In this document: one piece after another, positions 50,804-62,380 of the stretch
How the letters are laid out: the number at the start of each line of letters is the position of its first letter
Numbering within the stretch: position 1 is the first letter of the stretch
Assembly (NCBI GenBank): GCA_946807835.1
Contig: OX327686.1
Span: 5,890,001 to 5,954,000 of the forward strand
From: Ailanthus altissimus
Lineage: Eukaryota; Streptophyta; Magnoliopsida; Sapindales; Simaroubaceae
DNA: 64,000 nucleotides
Direction: 5' to 3'
The notes under the pieces: generated by a model
What the model was told of the DNA's origin: nothing
The model's database searches: none
What the model saw: the letters and a program-made list of their open reading frames with translations, nothing else
Position numbers and translations under genes: made by a program

Positions 50804-51424
50804 TTACTCATCTCTATGTTCTCTCTGATCCTTTCTACGGATTTCATAGTTTGTCAAAGAAGAACAAACTTCTTCAAATGACAATTTATCCTTTCCATGA
50901 ATGAGAGTAATACATAAATGATCTAATTCATCCGGAAGAGAACCAATCAATAGCATAGCCTTTATTTCATCTTTGAAGGTTTCCTCTAAATTTAATAAAT
51001 CAGCAATTAACTTATTAAATTCATCAATATGAGAACTGATACTCGTACCTTGTCTCAACTGAAGACGAAACAATCTTTTCAATAGATACAGCCGGTTCTC
51101 ATTGCTTTTCTTCATATATTTGTTCTCCAGGGCTTTCCATAATGCATTGGCAGACTTTTCTCTGATGAACGGATACTTCCGCTCCCTACACAGACAAGAA
51201 CGAATCAACCCACAAGCTTTTATATTAAGCCTGTCCCAGTCTGTCTCCTTGATATCTTTTGGTTTTGTTTCTTCCAGAACTATATCTAAGTCTTGCTGAC
51301 ACAATCCATCCAACACCTCACTCTGCCATAAGCCGAAATTATTCCGACCATCAAATTTTTTCACATCTATTTTTGCACTAGACATTGTCACTATCCTCAT
51401 CGATGTAGATGATGATGATGCCAT
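50804..51424 (-). pseudogene. gag part of the copia polyprotein
   Basis: The likely start is the ATG at 51424 (MASSSSTSMRI), not the earlier in-frame ATG at 51499, because copia gag starts close before the 'KFDGRNNFGLWQSEV' block. The UBN2/gag region follows (WKALENKYMKKS, LKRLFRLQL, HIDEFNKLIADL, LLIGSLPDEL). A TAA at 50806-50804 stops the frame shortly before the zinc knuckle, which continues in the same phase. Confidence 0.88.
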
Positions 51425-51579
51425 AGCCACCTCGCACAAATGAGCTCGATACACAATATCACAAATAACCAAGCTCCACCAAATAATTATATCTAACAAC
51501 TAGCAATTCAAGAATTCACCAACCCAGAATAGTAGTAAGTGCTCAATAGAAGATAGCCACTCACTGTCCTAAACCTGGG

Positions 51580-51591
51580 GCTCTGATACCA
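51580..51591 (-). other. primer-binding site for initiator tRNA-Met
   Basis: The minus strand reads TGGTATCAGAGC, complementary to the 3' end of plant initiator methionine tRNA. It stands two bases inside the 5' LTR end at 51594, as in most plant copia elements. Confidence 0.95.
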
Positions 51592-51593
51592 CT

Positions 51594-52152
51594 TGTTGCG
51601 CCAAGAAGCGTTCAAACAACAATTAGCACTATTACCAATTGTTATACGGACAATCAATAATGCTAGTCATACCACAACGAGGCAACCAAACATCCAACAA
51701 TATGCAAAAAAGGAAAGAACACCAAGTTTAACGAGGTTCGGTAATGTTACCTACGTCTTCGGGCGCCGCTAGAACAAATCCACTATCTTCAAGAGAAGTT
51801 ACAAAGTTTTTGGGCCACAATACAAAATCCCTAACTATTGGGTCAAATTGCAAATACCCAAGTAGTAGGGCCAATACTGTAATTACCCAAACAATAGGGT
51901 ATTACTACAAATGCCCAAAAATAAAGGGAAAATTTGAATTCTTACAACTTTCAATGGCTTAAATGTAAAACCTTTGAACTATGAGGTTCTCATAAAGAGA
52001 TCCTACAAATAGAGAGGGAGAAGAGAAATATTCCAAAAGATACATAATCTCAAATGAGGGCCTTGCTTTATATAGGCCTACCAAAACACCTCCATGCCAT
52101 CTCCCACTAATGTAGGATTGGCTCAATTTGGCATATAAGCCAATTTTCAACA
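51594..52152 (-). repeat. 5' LTR of the copia element
   Basis: This carries the element's promoter: on the minus strand a TATATAAAG box lies at 52074-52066. The ends TGTTG and CAACA are intact and the adjoining CTATT duplication is exact. Confidence 0.95.
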
Positions 52153-52157
52153 CTATT

Positions 52158-52197
52158 AACTTCTATTTCCCTATTAAGATTTTGTTTTCATCACGCC

Positions 52198-52228
<31 letters not shown>

Positions 52229-53574
52229 GAGCATGTATATGCTACACTGCTGAATCAGATGGAGCCATATCAGATGTTGCGTTGAATCAGATACCAAGCT
52301 GGAAACTTCGTTAGAATTTTTGTTAGGATTGTTATTCTGATTCCCTCCAAAAATTAGTCAAGCTAGTTAATGAGAAAACCGATTCTAGGTTACTCCTTTT
52401 GAGTATAAACAGATTCCAGTTCTATCAGATTAGTCAGTTCAAAATGAATAAGAATTTCCAGAATTTTCCTGTTGTTTCTCTTTTAATTTTCTAGCTTCCA
52501 AACACTACAATCTGTTCTTCTTTATACATGTTCCATGAAATTTTCCATAAAACATTATGTTATAAAGTCATTTTCATTATATTACATGATTATAATTTTA
52601 ATATTTCTCTTGTGCTTTCATTATATATATTTATATATGAGAAAAACATGAGAAGAAGAAGAGATGTAGATACCCAAGGTTTTAGGAGTAAAATGCATTG
52701 TTTGATAAGAGTGATGGTAAGATTCTCAAGGCTAAATTATTAACCCGAGTCTGGCACTATACTAATTTAGCATTTGCGAACTATGATCAGTCAAATCTCT
52801 CTATCCTCCGATCTTATTATATGAAGGGAAACCACCATCATCTTCTAAGTTATTTTATATATACTATTTTCTCCTTGAGTTTTTTTTAGAGGGGTAGTGT
52901 TCATTTTTCATTATCCTAGTGATCAATCCAGAGCACCTTTCGCCTCCCTAAACGCTGGCCATTTGAAGGCACTCTGTCTGCCATGCAACCTTCTGTCTAG
53001 CTGATTAATTTGTTTTCAGACATACGTTTCATAAAAAGATGCACTAAGTCTTCATTACTGCTTTTTTTTTACTTCTTTTGACCGAGTCCTTCATTCTTAG
53101 TATTCTCAGTCAACTCCTCAAATCTCGATGTTCTTAGCTCTTCTATATCCAATTCAAATTCTTTATAAGGCAATGGTGAGAATCTCAAGACTAAAATCAA
53201 TCTAATCACCCTGACCACATCGTTAATCACGATAAAATTGACGTCTCACTCGTGATCCCCGAGACAGAATGACAAGGACCAACTATAAAGAAGCAGTTTA
53301 GCTATTGCCAATGGTAATGAAAACTTTCCCTCACAAATTCTTTAAAACAATCACTATTTTTTATAAATAAAAATATTGACTTAGACATTGGAGGGTTTTT
53401 GCCAAAATCACCATCAGAGATACCATAACATTTATGTCTTTTTTGTTGAAAAACTAGATCAACCAAGTTTAGAGCTTTTTCTTAGTGTGGCCCGATCCAG
53501 AAGGCCTAAGTTTGTTCCCTTATCAACAAATTTAGAACTTGTTGGCCTAAGAAACTAAATTCTTCGATTAATAG
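52158..53574. other. spacer, possibly including the decayed 5' LTR of the gypsy element
   Basis: A (TA)n run stands at about 52199-52223. The last several hundred bases before 53575 should hold the 5' LTR of the following gypsy element, but no matching 3' LTR was found and the left end cannot be fixed. No gene is supported. Confidence 0.4.
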
Positions 53575-56500
53575 TTTTTGGTACCGTCTATAGGGATTAA
53601 AACAAAAAGCCTCAGACATGCACATTTATCAAAACTAAAATGGTGAACTACTTACATAGCAGCACTGAAAATTATCTAAACATACGATTGACTGAACATC
53701 CAAATCAAAACACCAAAGTTCAGTGGGCAAAGCCCCAGAAAAATACGATGACACAAGCAGGAACATTGTTACAAGGAGGGTTTAAGAAGGAGCTGTGAAT
53801 GTTGAGACAAGAAAGGGAGGAAATGAGAAAGTTGTTGATTGAGATTCTGAAGCAGTGCAGGGGGACATGCAAAGTTGCAAAACATTAGTAAGTGGATTCA
53901 TAAGAAGAGTTCTTAAATTGCGAGGGCCTAAACGTACAAAATAGACCCTCGACTAGAAACACCACCTGAAGAGGAATGGTAGATGCACCCAACACATCAG
54001 CGAGTAGGTTGAGGCATAGCCGTGTTAGAGAAAAATACGACCAGTCACAGGTTGAGGCTTAAACTATGTGGTAAGGAGAGAAGATAGAATCAGAGGACTA
54101 AGAGAAGTAAAAGAAAAATGAGAAGAAAGGGTCTAGTGAGGATCTTAGGCAAATTTGCCCATTGAGGATAAGTTCTAAGGACTAGAGGAGTGCCTATGTA
54201 ACCTGCTCGAGGAGAAGGAGAACAAGATCAAGCTTCCTAATGAAAATCGAGAGGGAAAGGAAATTCTCATTAATTGATGGACTAAAGGATAAGAAATTTT
54301 GGTAGGGGTTCTTGTTGCTTAGCCTCCTAACATATTAAGGTGAATCAGACCCCCAATCATTATATAGATCATGTCACAAATTTGTTATCCATCGCAGGCC
54401 TAAAGAAAGAGTAGATCTATTAATTATTTCAAATGAATTTAGAAGGGCCCGCCCTCCTCTGATATCAAGGTTTAAAGCAGATGAACAATTTTTTTTTTTC
54501 TATAATGAGCTCACAGATAGGTTCGCATAGCATTTTCATGGGTTCTGTGAAGTAGTTAAAAACCTCCGATAATTGAGGGAGATTAAATAGTGACAAACAG
54601 AGAGCTTAAAGAAGTACTTGAAAATATTTCATAGAAAAGTGATCTAGCTTGAGCCTTTGATCAACTAATAGCCATAGAAGCTCTAAAGGCTAGATTGAGA
54701 TTTAATTGGTTTTGGTACTACCTCTTTGAGAATCACGTCTTGAGCTATGCAATTGCTTACAACGAAGCCCTCAAGTATATCATTATTGAAGAGGAAGCGA
54801 AGAGAGTGGCATCAACAGATGCCATTTAGGGACTGGCACGACCTCAGGAAACAGGAAAAACAAGATTTGTAGGGAGAAAGTTCCCAGAGGAAGAGAGAGA
54901 ACCTCACTTTAGATTGTCAAATATTTTCGAGTGGACCGACCAGACCATCTTATTCGTGGATGAGTCAGTCAGATAGGCCTCGAGAAGTCAGAGGAATCAA
55001 CTCAGAACACTGGGCAGAGACATAAACTTGAGTAGCTCAGATTGATAGTTTCATCCCCTTGATAGCTCCATTAAGAGTCATCTTTGAGGTTATAAAAGGT
55101 AGAGGCATGCTCACTAAACCATTGGTTATAACATCACCTATAGACTAATAAAACCTAGAGAAAATGTATGATTTCCACCAAGATGTGGGGTATATCACGA
55201 AAGGATGTTTCACCCTGAGGAAACAGGTGGACTGGTTAGTAAGAAATTGGTATTTGATTAAGTTTTGGGCTGGCCCCTTATACGAGGATAGAACAACAAG
55301 TAACCCAAACAAGATTGCCCCACCTGAGTTTGCTATGATCATTTTAGGTGGACTAATACTTGCTAGAGATTTCAATAGATAGGGGAAGAATTTTTCAAGA
55401 TATTCTATGGTGGGACACCAAGTAATATGTAACATCCCAGTTGCTAAAAAATCACAGATGTAACAAGTTCCAAATTATGTTCACTGAAGAGGATGCCTGA
55501 GGGGTAAGCTATATACATTGTTGAAAATTGGTGATTCAACAATCTTATATAGGCAAGAATTGAGATGAATACTAATAGGAGAGTAATTATAAAGTCAAGT
55601 ACACATTGGGTGTACAAGGGAGGAGCAAAACGGAAAGAAAAAAAGAATAGGTACTATTTATATGGCGACATTGTTAAGCGTGGCGATGGATACTATTCAC
55701 GATGTGATACTATTCACTGGTTACTATTTATACAGCTACTTTAGAGTATTTTCTATTTTGGCTCAATTAACTTCTTTTAGTGGGATTAAGACTTTTACAA
55801 GTAAAAGATTTTATTCCAACTAGGGTTAGGGTTTCTAAGGGTGTTTTATTCACTATATAAACCCTTCTAAACACAAGAGAAAGATAAGCATATAAAGTTT
55901 CAAGATGTAACCATAAGAGAGAATAGAAGAGCTAGATAGGCACTAAATGCGTGGTGCACTAGGGTGTAACCTTTGGGGAGTGTTTTCTTTTGATTCTTAA
56001 GTGAATAAAAGAAACACCATAAATCTTTTTGCCTTAGATGCTCAGGCTATTCTTGCATTCCTTGTAAAAATCTCTTATGAGGAGATACTAAGAGGTCTTA
56101 AGGAATCATGGTAATCAAGGATAGATACTTAGAGGTCTCTATGGGAGACTAAGGGGTTTTGTGAGATCATTAATGATGTAAGAAGATACTTAGTGATCTA
56201 TATCAATAATAGAAAGCTGGATCATAGATTCTCCGTAGACGTAAGCAATTTTAGGCCAAACCACATATATCTTGTGTCTTATTGATTGGTTTGTTTTCTT
56301 TATCTTTATTAGTGTGCTGATCTTATATGTTCTTACTTATGGTGTGAGTTATGGTTTTTCGCTACGCATAGAATAAAATGGGTATCAAAGTTGTGGTCTA
56401 ATTGATGCTATAGGGGTGTCAAGCTGAAGAGCATAACTTGATATCCGCAACATATATGATGATGCACTGGTGGTCACAGTGCAAGTAGCTAGCATGAAGG

Positions 56501-58330
56501 TAAATTAAGTTTTTGTTGACCTATAAAGCTCGATTTGTATCATATTCAAGGATACCCTAGATGGATTAAAAATCAAAGATCTGAGAATGGAGAACACCAA
56601 CCCCTTACAAAGGTTTGGGAATAGTTGCATCATGCTCTTACCCATGACTTTCAGAGAAAAGCCCTATGTAAAAACCCGTTATGACCATATTTTTATAGTA
56701 GATAAACTTTTCTCACATAAAATTTTACTTGGGCGGCCTTTTATGAGAAATACTAATGCAACTCTTTCTATGCACTATTTAAAACTTAAATTTTTTGTGG
56801 TAGAAGGGATTAGAGTCGTATCTACGGATCAGAAGATGGCATGAAGTTGTTATGAAATATTAAAAAATAGAACTTACTGCATTTCTGTTATTAATATATA
56901 AAAAGAAAACGTTGAGTCCCTAGGACCTACAAAAGAGCTACATATAATTAAGGTCAAGCCCGAAGTACTAAAGAATGTGGTAAAAACCAAGTCTCAGTTA
57001 GAACTTGAGGTCAGGAAGGGATTGACTCTACTGATAAAAGATTTCTTAAATTTCTTTACGTGGTCTCACGAAGACATACCAGGACTAGACCCATCGCTGA
57101 TGTCCCATACCTTAGTTGTTAGCCCCATTTTCTGGCCCATCAAATAGAAAAGAAGAATTTTTAACTAAGAAATCAATAGGGCAGTAGCAGTAGAGGTTGA
57201 AAAGTTACTGGTTGTAGGATTCATAAAGGAAGTCCATTGCCAATTAAAAATAGAGGATGTATATTGATTTCACAGATTTGAAAAACATGTCCAAAAGTTA
57301 GTATCCTGCTTCCAAGGATTGACTAATTAGCAAACTCAATAATAGTGCATCAGTTGGTCAACTTGATGGATGCTTTTTTGGGGTATAATCATATCAAATG
57401 TTTCCTAGATCAAGAGAAGATGTCATTTGTTACCCATCAAGGCACCTAATGCCATTTGGCTTAAGAACACAGGGCTATGTATCAGAGGTTGGTAACAAAT
57501 TGTTTAAGCCCCTGATTAAAAAAACCATGGAAGTATGCATAGATGACATGATTAAGAAGTCGATCAAGTTAGGAGATCATATAAGGCATTTGAGGGAAAT
57601 CTTTGAAATACTAAAGAGCACAATATAAAGCTAAACATAAAGAATTGTGCCCTTGGGGTAAAGTTAGGAAAATGTCTCAGTTTCATGGTCAATAAAAGGG
57701 AAATTAAGGAAAACCTCGATAAGATAAAGGTTATTTTAGAGACGAAGTACCTTAGTATTGTAAAAGTGATCCAGTAACTAATAAGCTGAGTGGCAGCCCT
57801 TAGCCAATTAATCTCCTAAGCAATAGACAAGTGCTTTTAGTTTTTCTAAACCATCAAAGAGAGAGAAAAGACTAGATAGGCCTTAAATATAAAGAGGTGT
57901 TCTAGCAGCTTAAACCCTATCTTGTATAGCCCATTCACTTAGTTGTTCTCGCCTTTAGGGATGAGCTTTTCATATATCTTCGGGTGTCGGTTCAGGCAAT
58001 GAGTTTTGTTTTGACCATAAAAGAAGTAAAAATTCAGAGACTAATATACTTTGCCAATAAATCTTTTTGCTGATCCTGAAAGCCTGTACCCCTCAACTGA
58101 GAAACTAGCTTTTGCGTTGATGATGTCAGAGCGAAAGCTGTGCCTTTACTTCCAATCTCATACAATAGTGATACTTATCTACCAACCCTTGAGGAAGATC
58201 TTGCACAAGCCTAATATATCGATCAAATGGGCGATCAAACTGAGCAAATTTGACATATACTATCCCGAGGAATCATTAAAGGTAAGGCCTTAACTATAAT
58301 TGAGTGCACCTCGGGAGAAGCAATAACTAA
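53575..58330 (+). mobile_element. decayed Ty3/gypsy retrotransposon (Tat-like), lacking integrase
   Basis: At 53575-53597 the sequence tttttggtaccgtctatagg resembles the 'tttggcgccgtctgtgggga' word that follows the 5' LTR of Tat-type gypsy elements. Gag pieces follow (LKKYLKIFHRKV near 54610, AIAYNEALKYIIIEEEAKR near 54750, and HQDVGYITKGCFTLRKQVDW at 55172-55230). Protease-like sequence (HKILLGRPFMRNTNA) is at 56716-56760. Reverse transcriptase includes FTWSHEDIPGLDPSLM (57055-57102), MPFGL (57449-57463) and CIDDMIKKS, where family members have YVDDM. RNase H pieces (58051-58293, YPSTEKLAFALM) come last. Stops and shifts are frequent. Integrase and a 3' LTR are missing. The element is split by the solo LTR at 55519-56452. 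Confidence 0.85.
55519..56452 (+). mobile_element. solo copia-type LTR inserted in the gypsy element
   Basis: The insert begins TGTTGAAAATTGG, like the LTR of the neighbouring copia element, and ends CGCAACA. The flanking pentamers are TACAT (55514-55518) and TATAT (56453-56457), one base apart. A TATA box (CTATATAAACCC) lies at about 55852-55863. Taking out the insert and one pentamer joins the gypsy reading frame exactly before DDALVVTVQVA, in phase with FTEEDA upstream, which strongly supports these boundaries. A word at 56380-56392 (tgggtatcaaagt) recalls a tRNA-Met primer site, so the insert could instead be an LTR plus a little internal sequence. Confidence 0.75.
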
Positions 58331-59934
58331 GACCATCCCAAGAGAAGCAATGACTTATATTATTCTCAAACACTATTGATGGTAGTTTTCAATTCTTTCT
58401 AGCACCATTTGTCATTTCATAAGCCCTATGTATTTTTGGGTTGGTTTTTCCCTTTTGAACTTTGTCTTTGAACATTACATTTTCAACCTTTAAATTTTTT
58501 TTTTTCTTTCTAAGAGCCTTCTCAGATGTTATAGTCTGTTCATTTTGCATTACCATAAAAGTGGTTTATGTATTTTATTTTCTAACTTACTATTAAAACT
58601 AATCATATTACCCATTTATCCATAGAATTTCCGAGTTTTAAGATTCCTATTATTTTTCCCAGTTTTTAAATCCTGCTAATTTCTTTTATCTTTGCCTTTT
58701 TTTCCTTCTTAATTAGGATATGGATTCCTTTGCGCCTGATGGAGTGGAGCATACGAGAGGAATGGGGCTCCTGATAGTTTGCCATCTGGCATAGGGACAA
58801 TGTTTCTAACAATGTTCATAAGCAAATGATAATGCTTAAAATATGACACAATACCTTAATTTAACTAGAATGCACTATGATTGTTCTGTAAGCGACACAG
58901 TTAAGTGGAAAAATTATTTCAGAAAAGAATGTTTTGATTGCAGAAAAAAATTAATGTGCCAAATTTTTGTTCTGTGACAAGGATGTAATATACCTATGTC
59001 TTTTATCTAAAGTACTTGATGCTGCAACTAGATCTCAATAGTAAATTTGACGTAAGTGAATTTGTCTTTGAATTATCAGTAAAGCTAACTCTTAATAGAG
59101 AAAAGTTTACATGTATCATTTCAGTATCTACCATCAACCTTAAGAGTCAACTTAAACATGGCATAAACATTTCTTTGCTTTCATATATTTGAGTAAGGCA
59201 TGTTACATTTGACGATTCCTTCCTTTTTGAAGTAACTAAATGTTGACTTAATATTTGAATAACCAAGAAGGCACATTATGTGGACTCCCACTATCTTTTT
59301 GAATGGATATCATATTGTCGAAACCAAGTAAACAAAACATTCTTGAAAGTTCTAACACATCTTGGAATAAACTTTGCTTGTCTTTGAAGTAATAACTAAT
59401 TTGAATCTTTGGAAGAGCCTTTTATTATGGCCTTATATCCTGATATATTTTAGTTGTGAAAAATATTTTGCTGATAATGTTGTGATGTTGACACAAACCA
59501 CTGAAGCGTAAATAGAAGTGAGCAAAATAGTTTATGATTCTAATGAATGTTGCTGCAGAAAAGGTCAACATTTTATCAGTTTAACAATTTTACATTGTTT
59601 TTAATATTAATTTATACTTTAAAATGTTATTTATAAATTATGAATTACTTTTCTAGGTTCAAAATATTTTTAATGTGACTATTGGCACGCAGACACTGAT
59701 TAGAAGCTAAAGCTTATTATAAGTTTTTTTATTATAAAATTGTAATGGATATTATTGTAATAAACTATAAAATGGAAACATTTGAAGTTGACAACATTAT
59801 AATACATTATGAATGTTATTTTACTTTTAAAGATAAAATATATATTTTTTTAGTTAATTATTCATTAAAAAGGACTTTTAAAATGTGAAAAAAAAAATAT
59901 ATTTGTACATTAGAAATTTTTTTTAAAAAAAAAG
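58331..59934. other. spacer after the gypsy remnant, no gene seen
   Basis: The first few hundred bases may be trailing gypsy sequence. The rest is AT-rich without an open frame of interest or a recognised repeat. Confidence 0.4.
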
Positions 59935-60152
59935 AAAAAAATTTTGTTGGTCAATTTTTGTTGACCTTTTCTATAACGACTAATAAGCCGTCACAAAGTT
60001 TTTTTGATAAATTATCTTTGACCTCTTTTGTGATGGTTAATTCGATGTCACAAAAAATTCGACAATAATCTTTTTTCTATTGTAAAAAGTTTATGTCGAC
60101 AATAATTACAAAAATTAAGTAACTGTCGTAAAAAGTCATTTTTCTTTTAGTG
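59935..60152. mobile_element. terminus of a CACTA (En/Spm) DNA transposon
   Basis: The stretch ends at 60152 with ...tttttcttttagtg, whose complement CACTAAAAGAAAAA is the standard start of a CACTA terminal repeat. Upstream are repeated subterminal words (ccgtcacaaa, tgtcacaaaa, ttgtgatgg, tgtcgacaata, actgtcgtaaaaag) in both orientations, as expected for transposase-binding repeats of this superfamily. The opposite CACTA end and any transposase were not found, so only one end can be delimited. Confidence 0.7.
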
Positions 60153-61826
60153 ATTTTCTTCTACTTTAATAAAAATTGATTAAAGAACTCTGAAAAAGAG
60201 TACATTTCTAAGGTAAATTGAGAGTCTAAAAATTTCACTTACCAAATTGAGTGGAGAATGATAAGAATTTATAGCATAAAAATTTTACTTGAGTGGAATG
60301 ATAAGAATCACAACAAAATTCTTAAGATTCAATTATTGATACACGAGTATAATAAGAATAATTAAATCATAACTTTCCAACTCTAGTATGATTTGTCAAA
60401 TTTCTCTATTTAATGTGTATCACTAAAATCATTTTTATTTCTTTAGTTATCTTCATTTGTTTGTATAAATTAAGTCTTTACAAAAAAAAAATTGAACAAG
60501 GGTGAACTCATCATTATATGAACCAAATCTGCTTGAACAAACGTGAAGTTCTGGTGTGAAAGCTAAGAGGACTTTGTTCATCTTGCTGGAGCTGCTAGTA
60601 TTTATGTCTGACTATCGAAACTTGAGCATAGGGTTAATCTTATTAGCTTTGCTTTCATGATTTTGGTTTTTGATATTTCTTGTCTCCCTCTCTTTTGATG
60701 TATGACACTTTAGGAAGATTTAGAGTTAAATAGTATAATTTAATTCCTCGTTATTTAATTTTTTTAGAATTTTAGGTTTTAATTCTAATTAATAAAAAAT
60801 GGGATTTAATTAATTTATCAAAGTTCTTTAATTTTTTATTTTTCTTATCTAAAAGGGGCTGTGAAGGTTAAAATGCCCTTATAGTCTCCATAATTTCATT
60901 AAATACTTTTCCAACGCTTTCTTTTCATTTTCTTTTAGCATTCTCTCCCAACTCTGTCTTTCAATTCAATCAAGCAAATAAATTAAAAATCAAATATAAG
61001 TTTGCATTCTTATCAAATTAAGACCATAAAATACACAAATTAACAAATTTTGAGTAATCTTGAGTCTTGACGGATTTGTGAGCATACTTTAAGTGTATAA
61101 GATTAAGCTGAATTTATATAATTATAATGCATTATATAATTTTATATTTTTCAAACTTAATAGAGTGTGATTGTAATTGGATTTGAGTAGTTAAAATTGT
61201 TCATTATTATGCATTTTAGAGATGTTTGTATAAATTAGAAGGAAATTTCGAATAAAATTTGAAGAGAAAGGGGAGAAATTGTCAAAGCACACAAGGTACT
61301 CGACAAAATGCCAAGCCTAAGCCGCTCAATAAAACTTTCGAGTCCCTTCAACATTCTTTGTGGTTTGACAATGCTCATATCAGACGTGGGCTTTATCAAG
61401 CACATTAAGAGTTCTACTGTTCAAGTTCATTTATTTTTCTAAATTTCTTTTAATTCACATTAAAAAATATCATATGCGCTAAGATTAGAGAGCGTCATCG
61501 GAGTGTTAACTGTATGGGTAATGATTCTTTTAGGGTGATTATGGATTTTCCATAATTGTATGGGAGCAGAGTGAAATTTGTCCTTCAAATCGCCGACTCA
61601 AAAAAGTGAAAAACAATAAATGTCCGGGCCTGGGGACACATCGTATCATGTGCTGTTTGTCTTTTTCTCTCTCTCCTCTCATTACCAAACTTTTTAATTA
61701 TTTTGTTTTTGTTATTTTTTTCTTAAATTTCAATTCCAATTTCAATTTACTTTATTTATTTATTTTTTGTTAGTTTTGATGGAAATGGAAGTACTGTCTC
61801 TGTTTGCAAGCAATTGAAGTGAGCGT
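60153..61826. other. AT-rich spacer, no gene seen
   Basis: No recognisable coding sequence or repeat ends. The segment around 61240-61420 is of more normal composition but its open frames are short. Confidence 0.45.
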
Positions 61827-62380
61827 GGGGATATTATCGCTGTCACCTCTGAGGTTTACATAAATTATACTTTTATAATGATTTAATTTTAACTACATTA
61901 TCATAATAAGAATCATAAAAATAATTTTTTTGTTGTGTAAAAGTCCATTAAAGGCATAAAAGACCTATTAAGAGGTATTATTATAATTTTTTTAATTTAA
62001 AAACTTCCCCTCATTATAAAAGGAGAGCCTAAAGAATAATACACACAACTAATTTTTTCAAAAAATCACTCTCTTTCTAACTACTAATTTTTTTTAGTAT
62101 ATCTCTAAATTTTTTTAATTAAAGCTTGAAATGAGAAGATCAATGGAGATTCATAATCCTCTATTTAGAATAATTTATATTAATCACCTCTCTACTTAAT
62201 AAAAGATAAAATGCCTATAGAGTTATATTTATTTTATCGTATAAATAAATTAAATACCCTTAAAGAGTGAGAGTATTTTTCTCTTTCGAATTAAATAAAG
62301 AGGTAATAATATAATTAAAATTAAATTTATTATTAAAATATAATTTATATAAACCTCAGGGGGTGACAGTGTTAATACCC
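61827..62380. mobile_element. MITE with long terminal inverted repeats
   Basis: The first 75 bases (GGGGATATTATCGCTGTCAC, then CTCTGAGGTTTA, then ATAAATTATA) match the reverse complement of the last 75 (GGGTATTAACACTGTCACCC, then CCTGAGGTTTA, then ATAAATTATA) at roughly four of five positions. The interior of about 400 bp is AT-rich and non-coding. CGTG stands just outside both ends, but this is too short to count as a proven duplication. The superfamily is not settled. Confidence 0.75.

Larger units (their letters stand above)
46769..52152 (-). mobile_element. structurally complete Ty1/copia retrotransposon (Tork/Tnt1-like), 5,384 bp
   Basis: The element lies on the minus strand and is bounded by 559-bp LTRs (46769-47327 and 51594-52152), each with TGTTG...CAACA ends. 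An exact 5-bp duplication CTATT flanks it (46764-46768 and 52153-52157). The primer-binding site for initiator tRNA-Met (TGGTATCAGAGC on the minus strand) is at 51591-51580, two bases from the 5' LTR. A purine-rich tract (AAGGTGGAGA on the minus strand) precedes the 3' LTR. Gag, CCHC knuckle, protease, integrase, reverse transcriptase and RNase H occur in copia order. By hand count the LTRs differ at about 24 of 559 positions, 21 of them transitions. Several stops and frameshifts break the polyprotein, so it is not autonomous now. It sits in otherwise non-coding DNA. Confidence 0.96.
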
